A stretch of DNA of 64,000 nt. Origin: Comamonas sp. KCTC 72670. GTDB taxonomy: Bacteria; Myxococcota; Myxococcia; Myxococcales; Myxococcaceae. Of this stretch, positions 48,282 to 57,192 are shown one piece after another. The first letter of the stretch is position 1, and every line of letters begins with the position of its first letter. The DNA is taken from assembly GCA_014656495.1 (NCBI GenBank), contig BNCN01000006.1:496001-560000 (forward strand). Direction: 5' to 3'. The position numbers and the translations under genes are program-made. The notes below the pieces were generated by a model. It saw only the letters and a program-made list of their open reading frames with translations, made no database searches and was not told where the DNA came from.

Positions 48282-49625
48282 CTACTGCCGGGCGTTCAGC
48301 TCCGCGAGCGGGATGGGGAAGCGCTCGTGGGGCTCGAACTCGGGGTCCAGCTCACGGGGAAGCGTGTCGAGCCGCCCGTAGCGCCGCAGGTCGATCCACC
48401 GGTGGCCGCCTTCGAACAGGAGCGAGTACCGCTTCTGCTTGAGCAGCTCGTCCAATGCGTTCGTCTCGTCGATGTCCAGACGCGGGGGCAACCGGCCGGA
48501 GGTGGTGCGGATGGTGTTGATGTCGTCCGCGGCCGGTCCGTAGTTCCGGAGGCCGATGTTGGCCTCCGCGCGCAGGAGGATGAGCTCCTCATTCCGCATG
48601 ATGGCCAGGGGCGTGTTGTTCGAGGTGTAGATGCGGAACCTCCAATCCGTTTGAAGGCGCCCTCCCGCCGCGGTCGCGGTGCTCGCCAACCGTTCGAGCT
48701 TTCGGACGACGCGGTCGTCCACGGTGCCATTCTCCTGGAACTCCGCGTCGGTGACGGTCGACGGATGCGCGTAGACATTGCGGTTGAAGAGGCCGTTGGC
48801 GGTGTCTCCGGAGTTCGTTCCGAAGGCGTGATAGACGCCCACGTCCAGCGACCCGGTCGGGTTGATGAATGACTCACTCAGGGCGGTGAGCGCCTCGGGA
48901 TAGAGGCCCCGGTACACGGCCACCCGCGCGGCGAGGCCGCGGTTGAACCGCCGGAACGTCTCGGGGGTATTGAATCCCGTGAAGCCCGGGCTGAGCTGGA
49001 AGGCGAACGTGGTGCCCGCGTTGTTCAAGTGGGTAGCGCTCTCGTCGAGCAGCGAGGCGATGCGTGCGAACACGGCCTCCTTGCTCTCGAAGGGGGCCAA
49101 CTGCCCGATGGGGAGGTTGACGTCGATGGGCGCCCCGTGGGTGTCGCGCGTGTTGATGACGATGAGGAAGTCCAGGGCCTGCATCGTCTTCGCGAAGCCG
49201 CGGATGCCTTCCTTTTCCGCATCGGAGGTGCTGGGGACCTTCTCCAAGGCATCCAGCACCGTGAAGGCATTGCGGATGTTCAGATAGGGCGTGGTCCAGT
49301 GATTGCCGCCGAACGCCGGGCCACCCGGGTCCAGGGTGGGGCCCAGCAGTTCATTGACGGCGCGCGGGTCCGCGGGGTCGAAGACATACGCCTCGCGGCC
49401 AATGATGCCCAACTGGGCCACGTAGCCGTTGGGGGCCGAGATGCTGGCGCGATGACCCACGAGCAGGCCCGTGGCCGCGGTCAGCACGGCCTGTCTCGAG
49501 GGGCGCTCGCGGAAATCATCGAAGCTGGGGTTGTTCAGGTCGGGGACGTCCATGCTCCCGCAGCCGCTCAGGCCCAGGACGGTGCACAGCCCCACGATTG
49601 CCTTCTTGGTCAGATGGATGGTCAT
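48282..49625 (-). CDS. SusD/RagB-family outer-membrane lipoprotein
   Basis: 447 residues. Lipoprotein signal with lipobox LSGC (KAIVGLCTVLGLSGCGSMDVPDLNNPS). The DVPDLNNP start is typical of SusD proteins. The C-terminal EELILLRAEANIGLRN (TPR region) and EKRYSLLFEGGHRWIDLRRYG-like segment (KQKRYSLLFEGGHRWIDLRR) are family hallmarks. SusD caps the SusC barrel and binds a polymeric or complex nutrient. The gene follows susC by three bases. SusCD pairs are typical of Bacteroidota, so horizontal origin is possible. Confidence 0.92.
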   Translation of the reverse strand: MTIHLTKKAIVGLCTVLGLSGCGSMDVPDLNNPSFDDFRERPSRQAVLTAATGLLVGHRASISAPNGYVAQLGIIGREAYVFDPADPRAVNELLGPTLDPGGPAFGGNHWTTPYLNIRNAFTVLDALEKVPSTSDAEKEGIRGFAKTMQALDFLIVINTRDTHGAPIDVNLPIGQLAPFESKEAVFARIASLLDESATHLNNAGTTFAFQLSPGFTGFNTPETFRRFNRGLAARVAVYRGLYPEALTALSESFINPTGSLDVGVYHAFGTNSGDTANGLFNRNVYAHPSTVTDAEFQENGTVDDRVVRKLERLASTATAAGGRLQTDWRFRIYTSNNTPLAIMRNEELILLRAEANIGLRNYGPAADDINTIRTTSGRLPPRLDIDETNALDELLKQKRYSLLFEGGHRWIDLRRYGRLDTLPRELDPEFEPHERFPIPLAELNARQ

Positions 49626-49628
49626 GGC

Positions 49629-52600
49629 TCAGAACCCCACGTCGATGGACGTCCAGAAGCTGCGGCTGGGCGGGAAGGGGGCCACGTCCACGTTGCGGGC
49701 GATGGCCTGGTTGCCGAAGTTGCTCACCTCCGGATCCAATCCGGAGTAGCGGGTGAGCATGAGGAGGTTGCGGCCGCTCAGGCTGAGCCGGGCCGTCTTC
49801 ACTCCGGGGACCATGGTCACCCAGTCCCGAGGCAGGTTGTACATGAGGGTCACCTCGCGCAGCTTGAGGAAGCTGGCGTCCTCCAGGTACGCGCTCGCAT
49901 GCGTACGGCTCCGCGCGATGCGCGCACGTCCGCCCGTGGTGTAGTCCGGTGACGTGCCGGCGTCGTCGTAGATGTACCGCGTCAGATTGATGACGTCGCT
50001 GCCCTGCTGCCAGTCGAACAGGAAGGACAAGCTGAAGTCCCGATACTTCAGGTTGTTGGTGAAGGACATGCGGAAGGTGGGCTCGGTGTCGCCAATCTTC
50101 CGGACAATCGGGTTGCCATTCTCGTCCACGCCGTCGTTGCCGACAATCTGCGTCGCCGTCGCGCCTTCCTCGATGCGGAACGCGCCCAGGCCGGTGCCGA
50201 AGCCGCCCGAGAGGAACGCGGGCACGGGCAGATTCGTCACCCGGCTGCGGTTGAGGGCGAACGTCGCGCCGCTGGTCCACTCGACGGTGCCGCGAACGGG
50301 CGTCACCTGGAGCATGGCCTCGATGCCGCGGTTGCGCAGCGAGCCACCGTTGAAAATCTGCGTGGCGAAGCCGCCGGAGGGAGCCAGGGCACGCTGGAGC
50401 AGCAGGTCGCTGATGTTGCGCTGGTAGATGGATACCTCCGCGACCATATCGCCGCCGAACAGGAGGGCGTCGATGCCGGTTTCGAACTCGCGCTGACGCT
50501 CCGGTTGGATGTTCGGATCACCCGCGATGCCGCTGCCCACCAGACCCGGGTTGCCGGAGATGTTGCCCGTGGCGCGCATGCCATTGAACTTCATGCCGTA
50601 CAGCGGCAGGTTGCCCGTCTCGCCGTAGGCCGCGCGCACCTTGAACTCGTTCACCGCGGGGTGGAACGAAGGGATGCGGTAGGCGGAGGCCAGCTTCGGG
50701 TACAGGAACAGGGCGTTGGGGTTGCCGTTGGCGCTGCTCTGCTCGCCGCGGAGGGCACCCACCAACGTGAGCCGCTCGTCCAACAGGAGCAGCTCTTCCT
50801 GGACGTAATAGCCCCGGTCCCTCACCAGCGAGCGGTTCTGCCGCAAGCTGACCGCGGTGCCGCTGTCCACGTTCTGCTGTCCCGCGTTCATGTTCCGGCT
50901 GACGATGTAGACGGAGTCCACATTACGCTCTTCGAACTGGAGACCGCCGGACGTGGTCGCCATGATGCCGCCGGACGTGGGCCGGTAGGTGTGCACCAGG
51001 TTCAGCCCGGAGTTCAGGTTGAGCACCTGGCTGGTCCCGAAGAGTGACGAGCCGGGCATGCCGTCATCCAGCGGCTCGAAATTGAGCTCGGGTGGGAAGA
51101 ACAACGCGTTCTCCTGCTGGAAGCGGTCCACACCCGCGTTGGCGAGCACGCGCAGGTGGTGCGCGTCTGTCTTCCACAGGTGCCACGTCAGGTCGCCGGA
51201 GCCGATGAAGCGCCACACGTCCTCGTCATTCTTCACCAGGGCCGCCGTCTGCAGTGGGTTGGCGCGGCTGTTTATGAAGGGATTCTGCGGATAGATGCCG
51301 TCCGAGCTGGCTCCCAGCGGCAGGAATTCCGGCGAGTAGGGCAGCACCATGTAGTTGCTGATGCTCGCGTTGTCGTTGTTCGTCAGGCCGCGCTGACCCA
51401 GGGAGTGGACCAGGTTGGTGGCGACGTTGACGTCCACCGCGTCGCCGAACTTCTGCCCCAGGTTGAGGCGGAAGGACTGCTTCTCGTACCCGGTGTTGGC
51501 GATGATGCCTTCGTCGTTCTTGATGAGCGCGGAGGCGAAGTACTTCGTGTTCCCCGCCACGCCGCTGACGCTGGCGATGGTCTCCGAGGACAGATCTCGG
51601 CGGCCCGTCAGGGCGGACTCGTGGTCGAAGCGCCTGCCCGGCACGTAGTACTGGGCCGCGTCCGGACCGAACGTCTCGACAACCTCCTCCACGCTGTTGA
51701 AGCGCCGCGTGCCGAGCTGGTTGAGCGGGGTGTACATGCCCACGCGCTGTGTGATCGCGAACTCCGGCGTGGTGGAGCGGCCCCGCTTGGTGTTGATGAT
51801 GACCACGCCGTTGGCGGCCTTGGAGCCGTAGATGGCGGCGGCGGAGGCACCCTTGAGGACCTCGATGCTCTCGATGTCGTTGGGGTTGATGTCCGCGATG
51901 CGGTTGACCTGGTTGTCCTGGGTGGGGTTGGGGTTGGACCCGCCCACGGACCGGGTGACGGCGAACATGCCGGACGCGATGGCCACGTCGCTGACGAGCA
52001 CGCCGTCGATGACGTAGAGCGGCGTGCTGGAGCCGTTGATGGTGGACACGCCGCGCAGCCGCAGCTGGAGGCCACCGCCGGGCGCGCCGCCGTTGCTCTG
52101 GATGTTGGCGCCGGCGACCTTGCCCTGGAGCGCCTGGTCCACCGTCTGGGCAGGCGCGCGGTTGATCTCCTCCGCGTTCACCGAGGCCACGGAGTTGGCC
52201 AGGTTCTTTCGCGCCACTTCACTGGCGCGGCCCACCACCACCATCTCCTCCGCGAAGATGTTCTCGAGCGCGACCTCCACGGTGCGCTGGCTGCCGCCAA
52301 TGACGACTTCCCGTTCACCGTAGTCCTGGCTGGAGAACAGCAACGTCACCGTGCCCGCGGGGACATTGGGCAAAGAGAACGAGCCGTCCAGCTCCGTCTC
52401 CACGCCCTGCTTGGTGCCCTTGATGATGACGCGCACCAGCGGCAACCCCTCATTGGTGAGCCGGTCCGCGACGCGGCCCTTCACCGTCCTTCCCGTGACG
52501 GGCGCCGTCGGGGCGGGAGCTGCAGGCGCGGCCGTGGCCGGGGCGGACGGGGGGAGGGCCACGGGTTGCGGCGCCCCCTGTGAGGTTGTTTGTGTTTCGG

Positions 52601-52694
52601 TCGCAGGCACGGTGCTGCTCGCGTCCTGTGCCAGCGTTTCCAACGAGAAGAGTGCAAACACGCACCCCGGAATCAACGCCCTTCTCAGCGCCAT
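49629..52694 (-). CDS. SusC/RagA-family TonB-dependent outer-membrane transporter
   Basis: 1021 residues. Signal peptide (1-22), a Pro/Ala/Thr-rich stretch (about 23-68), a carboxypeptidase-D-like domain (about 69-145), TonB box EEMVVVGR, plug domain with SusC signatures (VDQALQGKVAGANIQ, LRGVSTINGSSTPLYVIDGV, NPNDIESIEVLKGASAAAIYGSKAANGVVIINTKRG), then the beta barrel ending in Phe. It imports a substrate with SusD. No glycosidase or peptidase lies beside it, so the nutrient is unknown. The Pro/Ala-rich stretch is unusual for SusC. Confidence 0.94.
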   Translation of the reverse strand: MALRRALIPGCVFALFSLETLAQDASSTVPATETQTTSQGAPQPVALPPSAPATAAPAAPAPTAPVTGRTVKGRVADRLTNEGLPLVRVIIKGTKQGVETELDGSFSLPNVPAGTVTLLFSSQDYGEREVVIGGSQRTVEVALENIFAEEMVVVGRASEVARKNLANSVASVNAEEINRAPAQTVDQALQGKVAGANIQSNGGAPGGGLQLRLRGVSTINGSSTPLYVIDGVLVSDVAIASGMFAVTRSVGGSNPNPTQDNQVNRIADINPNDIESIEVLKGASAAAIYGSKAANGVVIINTKRGRSTTPEFAITQRVGMYTPLNQLGTRRFNSVEEVVETFGPDAAQYYVPGRRFDHESALTGRRDLSSETIASVSGVAGNTKYFASALIKNDEGIIANTGYEKQSFRLNLGQKFGDAVDVNVATNLVHSLGQRGLTNNDNASISNYMVLPYSPEFLPLGASSDGIYPQNPFINSRANPLQTAALVKNDEDVWRFIGSGDLTWHLWKTDAHHLRVLANAGVDRFQQENALFFPPELNFEPLDDGMPGSSLFGTSQVLNLNSGLNLVHTYRPTSGGIMATTSGGLQFEERNVDSVYIVSRNMNAGQQNVDSGTAVSLRQNRSLVRDRGYYVQEELLLLDERLTLVGALRGEQSSANGNPNALFLYPKLASAYRIPSFHPAVNEFKVRAAYGETGNLPLYGMKFNGMRATGNISGNPGLVGSGIAGDPNIQPERQREFETGIDALLFGGDMVAEVSIYQRNISDLLLQRALAPSGGFATQIFNGGSLRNRGIEAMLQVTPVRGTVEWTSGATFALNRSRVTNLPVPAFLSGGFGTGLGAFRIEEGATATQIVGNDGVDENGNPIVRKIGDTEPTFRMSFTNNLKYRDFSLSFLFDWQQGSDVINLTRYIYDDAGTSPDYTTGGRARIARSRTHASAYLEDASFLKLREVTLMYNLPRDWVTMVPGVKTARLSLSGRNLLMLTRYSGLDPEVSNFGNQAIARNVDVAPFPPSRSFWTSIDVGF

Positions 52695-53044
52695 TCGGAC
52701 CTCGCTCGCTGCGGATGGTCGGCTCCCCCCAAGGCAGGTCGCCGGTAGCGGGAATCGTCACTGGGTCAACGATTGCGCGTCAACGGCATATCCTTATTTT
52801 TATGTCTATTCTTTGAATCCAGGTTGGCGCGAATGTTTGGCCGGAATTGGAGAACGCCTGGCTTGAGAGGGAATGGCCGGCCGCGTCGGGCATATCGCCC
52901 GGGGATGAATGGACGTTGCTTGGAGGCCCCACCAAGGAAGGGGCGGGTCAGGCACCCGTGGGAGGCCTCGTCCGCCCGGAACGGATATCTCCGGGCGAGA
53001 CATGTTGCCCGAGGCACGTCCCTCCTCTAAGAGACTCGATAGAT
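52695..53044. other. 350-base divergent intergenic region between susC and leuS
   Basis: An AT-rich patch (52788-52818) stands out from the GC-rich surroundings. A GTCAAC direct repeat at 52765 and 52779 lies on the susC side. Downstream of the patch, partly complementary GGAGGCC elements (52921-52969) could fold as a leader before leuS. I found no T-box sequence and no ORF I would trust. Confidence 0.45.
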
Positions 53045-55546
53045 ATGGCGATGAACGAGCGTTACGAGCCGCAGGCGATTGAAGGGAAGTGGCAGACCCG
53101 TTGGGACGAGGCGGGCATCTTCCGGGCGGGCAACCGCCCCGGTGCACCCAAGAAGTACGTGCTCGAGATGCTGCCGTACCCTAGCGGGAAGATGCACATG
53201 GGGCATGTGCGCAACTACCTGCTCGGGGATGTGTACGCTCGCTACTTCCGGATGAAGGGCTTCGACGTCCTGCACCCCATGGGCTGGGATGCCTTCGGCC
53301 TGCCAGCCGAGAACGCGGCCATCAAGGACGGCGTGCATCCGGCGGTGCGCACGGCGGAGAACATCGCGTCCTTCAAGAAGGAAATCCAAAGCCTGGGGTA
53401 CAGCTACGACTGGGACCGCGAGGTCAACACCAGCTCCCCCGAGTACTACCGCTGGAACCAGTGGTTCTTCATCCAGATGCTGGAGCGTGGGCTCGTCTAT
53501 CGCCGCTTCAGCAAGGTGAACTGGTGTACCGGCTGTCACACCGTCATCGCCAACGAGCAGGTGAAGGACGGCGTGTGCGAGCGCTGCGACTCGCCGGTGG
53601 TGGACAAGGAGATGCCCGAGTGGGCGTTCCGCATCACCCGCTTCTCGCAGGACCTGCTGGACGCGCTGGACACGCTGAAGGAGTGGCCCGACCGCATCAC
53701 CTCCATGCAGCGGAACTGGATTGGCCGCTCGGACGGTGCGGAGGCGGACTTCCGCGTGCAGGGCCATGACGCCTCGCTGCGCGTGTTCACCACCCGCATC
53801 GACACCATCTACGGCTGCACCTACGTGGTGCTGGCGCCGGACCACAAGCTGGTGGCCCAGGTGACGACGCCGGAGCGCCGCGCCGAGGTGGAGGCCTTCG
53901 CCAGGCGCATGGCCGCCCAGTCCAAGACGGAGCGCCTGGGCGAGGGCACGGAGAAGGAAGGCGTCTTCACCGGCGCCTACGCGGTGAACCCCTTCACCGG
54001 GCAGGCGGTCCCCATCTGGATCGCCAACTTCGTGCTCAGCGACTACGGCACCGGCGCGGTGATGAGCGTGCCCGCGCATGACGAGCGCGACTTCGCCTTC
54101 GCCCGCAAGTACAGCCTGCCCGTGAAGGTCGTCATCCAGCCTGCCTCCGGGGACGCGCTCCCGGCGGGTGACGCGCTGGAGGCGGCGTATACGGAGTACG
54201 GCGTGCTGGTGGACTCGGGCCCTTACACGGGCCAGACGTCCGAGCAGGCGCGCCAGGCGATGGCGTCCGCCCTGGAGAAGGACGGCAAGGGCCAGGCGAC
54301 GGTGACGTACCGCCAGAAGGACTGGGGCTTCAGCCGTCAGCGCTACTGGGGCACGCCCATCCCCATCGTCTACTGCGAGCAGTGCGACCCGGATCGCCAC
54401 GGCATCCCGGTGCCGGTGGACCAGCTGCCGGTGCGCCTGCCGGAGATCGACACGCAGGCGGTGCTCACCGGTAAGGGTGAGCCGCCGCTGGCCAAGGTGG
54501 CTTCCTGGGTGAACACGACGTGTCCGAAGTGCGGCGGGCCCGCCCGTCGCGAGGCGGAGACGATGGACACCTTCGTCGACTCCTGCTGGTACTTCGCCCG
54601 CTACCTGTCGCCGCGCTACGACGCCGCGCCGGTCGACCCGAAGGAGGCCGAGCGCTTCCTGCCCGTGGACATCTACGTGGGGGGCCCCGAGCACGCGGTG
54701 ATGCACCTGCTGTACTTCCGCTTCTGGACCCGGGTGATGAAGGAGCTGGGGCTGAGCCCGGTGGCGGAGCCCGTCACGCGCCTGATCACCCAGGGCATCG
54801 TCAACGGCCCGGATGGCCGGAAGATGTCCAAGCGCTGGGGCAACGTGGTGGCGCCCGCCTCCATCGTGGAGCGGTACGGCGCTGACACGGCGCGGGCCTA
54901 CGTGCTGTTCGCCGGTCCGCCGGAGCGGGACTTCGACTGGTCCGACAAGCAGGTGGAGGGCGTGTTCCGCTTCCTCAAGCGCGTCTGGACGCTGGCCGCC
55001 ACGCATCACGAGGCCGTTGCCAGTGCGACCCACGAGGGCGCCTACGAGGGCAAGGCGCTGGAGATTCGCCGCGCCGCCCACAAGACGCTGAAGCGGGTGG
55101 GGGAGGCCATCGAGCGCCTGTCCTTCAACACGGCCATCGCCGCCATCATGGAGGGCCTGAACGCGCTGACGGACCTGGGGGCGCCCGAGACGCCCGCGGA
55201 GAAGGCCGCCATGGCGGAGGCCCTGCGGCTGCTGGCGGTGGTGCTGACGCCCTTCACGCCGCACATCGCGGACGAAATCGCGGAGGCCTACGGTAGCAAG
55301 GACTTCACCGTCGCCCAGGAGTGGCCGGCGTTCGACCCGGCGCTGGTGGTGGACGACGTCATCCCCTACGCCGTGCAGGTGAACGGCAAGCTGCGCGCGG
55401 AGATTCGCGTCGCGGCGGACGCGGCGGAGGCGGACGTGCGCGCCGCCGCCGAGGCGGACGAGAAGGTCCAGTCGGCCCTGGCGGGGAAGACGCTGCGCAA
55501 GTTCGTCTTCGTCCCCAAGCGGCTCGTGAACTTCGTCGTCGGCTGA
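53045..55546 (+). CDS. leuS: Leucyl-tRNA synthetase
   Basis: 833 residues from ATG 53045 (MAMNERYEP); ATG 53051 is equally possible. HIGH-type motif in PYPSGKMHMGHVRNY, the CP1 editing domain (about 220-420), zinc-like CxxC elements (GCHTVIANEQV...CERC and CPKCGG), and the KMSKS-type DGRKMSKRWGN. It charges tRNA-Leu. It is followed on the same strand by a zinc-ribbon protein and lptE. Confidence 0.98.
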   Translation: MAMNERYEPQAIEGKWQTRWDEAGIFRAGNRPGAPKKYVLEMLPYPSGKMHMGHVRNYLLGDVYARYFRMKGFDVLHPMGWDAFGLPAENAAIKDGVHPAVRTAENIASFKKEIQSLGYSYDWDREVNTSSPEYYRWNQWFFIQMLERGLVYRRFSKVNWCTGCHTVIANEQVKDGVCERCDSPVVDKEMPEWAFRITRFSQDLLDALDTLKEWPDRITSMQRNWIGRSDGAEADFRVQGHDASLRVFTTRIDTIYGCTYVVLAPDHKLVAQVTTPERRAEVEAFARRMAAQSKTERLGEGTEKEGVFTGAYAVNPFTGQAVPIWIANFVLSDYGTGAVMSVPAHDERDFAFARKYSLPVKVVIQPASGDALPAGDALEAAYTEYGVLVDSGPYTGQTSEQARQAMASALEKDGKGQATVTYRQKDWGFSRQRYWGTPIPIVYCEQCDPDRHGIPVPVDQLPVRLPEIDTQAVLTGKGEPPLAKVASWVNTTCPKCGGPARREAETMDTFVDSCWYFARYLSPRYDAAPVDPKEAERFLPVDIYVGGPEHAVMHLLYFRFWTRVMKELGLSPVAEPVTRLITQGIVNGPDGRKMSKRWGNVVAPASIVERYGADTARAYVLFAGPPERDFDWSDKQVEGVFRFLKRVWTLAATHHEAVASATHEGAYEGKALEIRRAAHKTLKRVGEAIERLSFNTAIAAIMEGLNALTDLGAPETPAEKAAMAEALRLLAVVLTPFTPHIADEIAEAYGSKDFTVAQEWPAFDPALVVDDVIPYAVQVNGKLRAEIRVAADAAEADVRAAAEADEKVQSALAGKTLRKFVFVPKRLVNFVVG

Positions 55547-55559
55547 GCGGGGGGCTTGG

Positions 55560-56159
55560 GTGTCGGCAGAGGTCCTCGTCATGTGCAGTGCCTGTGGGCG
55601 GCCCCAGTCGGCGGGCCGTCCCCGGTGCATCGCGTGTGAGGCCCTGCTGCCAGAGGCGCCGCTGCCCGGTGGCCCCGCCCCCGGTCAGCCCTTCCTGCAG
55701 GCGGACCTGGGCGGCGGGCGCATGCTGTCCGGCGAGGGGACGCGGCTCCTCTATCAGCCGCACCCCTCGGTGATGGTGCCGCCGGTGGAGCTGGGCTCCC
55801 TGCGCGAGGTCCGGCTGGAGTCCCACTTCTTCAAGGAGGCGCTGGCGCTGCTGGCCTTCGTGGCCCTGGGAGCCATCGCCTCAGTGCTCGTGCTGAAGGT
55901 GTTCGCCTTCGGCATGGCGGCGCTGGGCACCCTGCTGGCGGTGACGTGCCGCTCCCATGTGCTCGTGTTGGAGCCACGGGAGGGGCGCGCCGTGCACTGG
56001 CCATTGGGGCTCGCGCGCAGGGGCTCGTCCCGGGACGCGCGGCTCTTGAGCGCCTGGGGCGCGCTCGCCGAGGCGATGCGAGCGCGGGGCATCCCGGTCC
56101 ACGGTCCGGGCGTGGAGGCCTCGCCGGCGGACTCGCGGGGGCACGGGCCTCACGCTTGA
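55560..56159 (+). CDS. Zinc-ribbon membrane protein of unknown function
   Basis: 199 residues, GTG start. N-terminal CSACGRPQ...CIACE zinc ribbon (about 9-26), a Pro/Gly-rich stretch, two adjacent hydrophobic helices (about 92-130, ALALLAFVALGAIASVLVLKVFAFGMAALG), and a cytosolic tail. Not recognised as a named family. It is inserted between leuS and lptE, genes that are often adjacent elsewhere. Confidence 0.75.
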   Translation: MSAEVLVMCSACGRPQSAGRPRCIACEALLPEAPLPGGPAPGQPFLQADLGGGRMLSGEGTRLLYQPHPSVMVPPVELGSLREVRLESHFFKEALALLAFVALGAIASVLVLKVFAFGMAALGTLLAVTCRSHVLVLEPREGRAVHWPLGLARRGSSRDARLLSAWGALAEAMRARGIPVHGPGVEASPADSRGHGPHA

Positions 56160-56190
56160 CGGGGGGATCCGGCCGGGTAGGGTGCCGCGC

Positions 56191-56706
56191 ATGTCGCGAC
56201 CCTTCGCCGCCGTACCTCGGCGCCTCCGGACTGGCGTGGTGCTGGGAATGTGGGTGGCCGCGGGCGCGGGGTGTGGCTATCGCCTGACGCCCCGGGGAGA
56301 CGGCTTGCCGGAGGGCGTGACGGCCCTCTGCGCGCCCGTCTTCACCAATGCCACGGCGGAGCCCACGCTGGAGACCGTCTTCACGCGCTTCCTGCGGCAG
56401 GAGCTGATCCGCGTGGGGCGACTGTCGGACACCGCCTCGTGCAACGCGCGCATGGAGGGGACGGTGCTGTCGGTGGCGAGCTCGCCCACCATCATCCCCA
56501 ACTACTTCCGGGTCTTCGCGCAGGCGCGCGTCCGCATCGTGAAGGACGGACAGGTCCTCACGGAGACGGTGGTCTCCGGGACCGAGGACTACCTGTTGGG
56601 AAGCGGGGACGTCCTGGAGGCGGAGGCGAACCGGCAGGTCGCGCTCGAGCGCCTCGCGGAAGTCTTGATGCGGGACGGGTACGACAAACTGGCCGGCGCC
56701 TGGTGA
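56191..56706 (+). CDS. lptE: LPS assembly lipoprotein LptE
   Basis: 171 residues from ATG 56191; GTG 56182 is an alternative. Signal with lipobox GAGC then GYRLTPRGDGLPEGVTALCAPVFTNATAEPTLE, and FTRFLRQELIRVGRL, TIIPNYFRVFAQARVRI. The N-terminal CGYxL and the two-layer fold pattern fit the LptE/LptB-type plug of LptD. Position after leuS supports the call; holA, often next, is absent. Confidence 0.85.
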   Translation: MSRPFAAVPRRLRTGVVLGMWVAAGAGCGYRLTPRGDGLPEGVTALCAPVFTNATAEPTLETVFTRFLRQELIRVGRLSDTASCNARMEGTVLSVASSPTIIPNYFRVFAQARVRIVKDGQVLTETVVSGTEDYLLGSGDVLEAEANRQVALERLAEVLMRDGYDKLAGAW

Positions 56707-56767
56707 GGAGGCAAGAGCCTCCTCCCGGCAGCCTGCACGGATGAAGCAGGGCCACGCGAGGTGGCCC
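56705..56767. terminator. Two hairpins between lptE and convergent rpsT
   Basis: GAGGAGGC-AAGA-GCCTCCTC (56705-56724) starts at the lptE stop codon and ends that transcript. GGGCCAC-GCGAG-GTGGCCC (56749-56767) lies just after the rpsT stop and serves the minus strand. Confidence 0.65.
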
Positions 56768-56777
56768 AGCGCTTCGA

Positions 56778-57053
56778 CTAGGCCTGCGCGCTGGCGGCCT
56801 TGGAGGCGGCCTTCGCGAGACGGGAGATGCGGCGGGACGCGGTGCGCTTGTGCAGCACGCCCTTGGTGGCGGCCTTGTTCAGCGCCTTGGAGGCCGTCTT
56901 GAGGGCGTCCGTCATCTTCGCCCCATCCTTGGTGCCGAGCGCCTCGCGGGCGGACTTCACGGCGGTCTTCACGTCACCGCGCACGGTGATGTTGCGCGCA
57001 CGGCGCTTGAGGGACTGACGGTGACGCTTCTCTGCGGACTTGGTGTTGGCCAA
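56778..57053 (-). CDS. rpsT: 30S ribosomal protein S20
   Basis: 91 residues, very basic. Start ANTKSAEKRHRQSLKRRARN is diagnostic for S20, followed by KTAVKSAREAL and KGVLHKRTASRRISRLAK. It is a single-gene unit with its own promoter and terminator. Confidence 0.98.
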   Translation of the reverse strand: MANTKSAEKRHRQSLKRRARNITVRGDVKTAVKSAREALGTKDGAKMTDALKTASKALNKAATKGVLHKRTASRRISRLAKAASKAASAQA

Positions 57054-57094
57054 GGAAATCTCCAGCGGTAATGGCAGGCTAAAAAGAGGGGCCG

Positions 57095-57123
57095 TCCTTA
57101 CTGCGACGCCTCGCAGGCGTCAA
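57095..57123 (-). promoter_or_regulatory. Promoter of rpsT
   Basis: On the minus strand TTGACG (57123-57118), 17-base spacer, TAAGGA (57100-57095). The predicted start is near 57088, giving a leader of about 35 bases that could hold the autoregulatory site known for S20 in other bacteria; no conserved structure was recognised. Confidence 0.55.
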
Positions 57124-57192
57124 GACGGGTGTGGGCCCCCAGCCGGGATTTCCGGGATCTGGACGCCACGCCGGGTGCTCCTGCGAGGAAAA

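Noticed and set aside
52830-53044. T-box riboswitch before leuS
   Set aside because: I looked for the conserved T-box sequence with TGG-ACCGCG and a following terminator and found neither; only imperfect GC stems are present.
53027-55630. Long open frame antisense to leuS (over 860 codons)
   Set aside because: In DNA of this GC content the antisense frame of a real gene often lacks stops. Its product is His/Arg/Val-rich without domains, and leuS has every catalytic motif.
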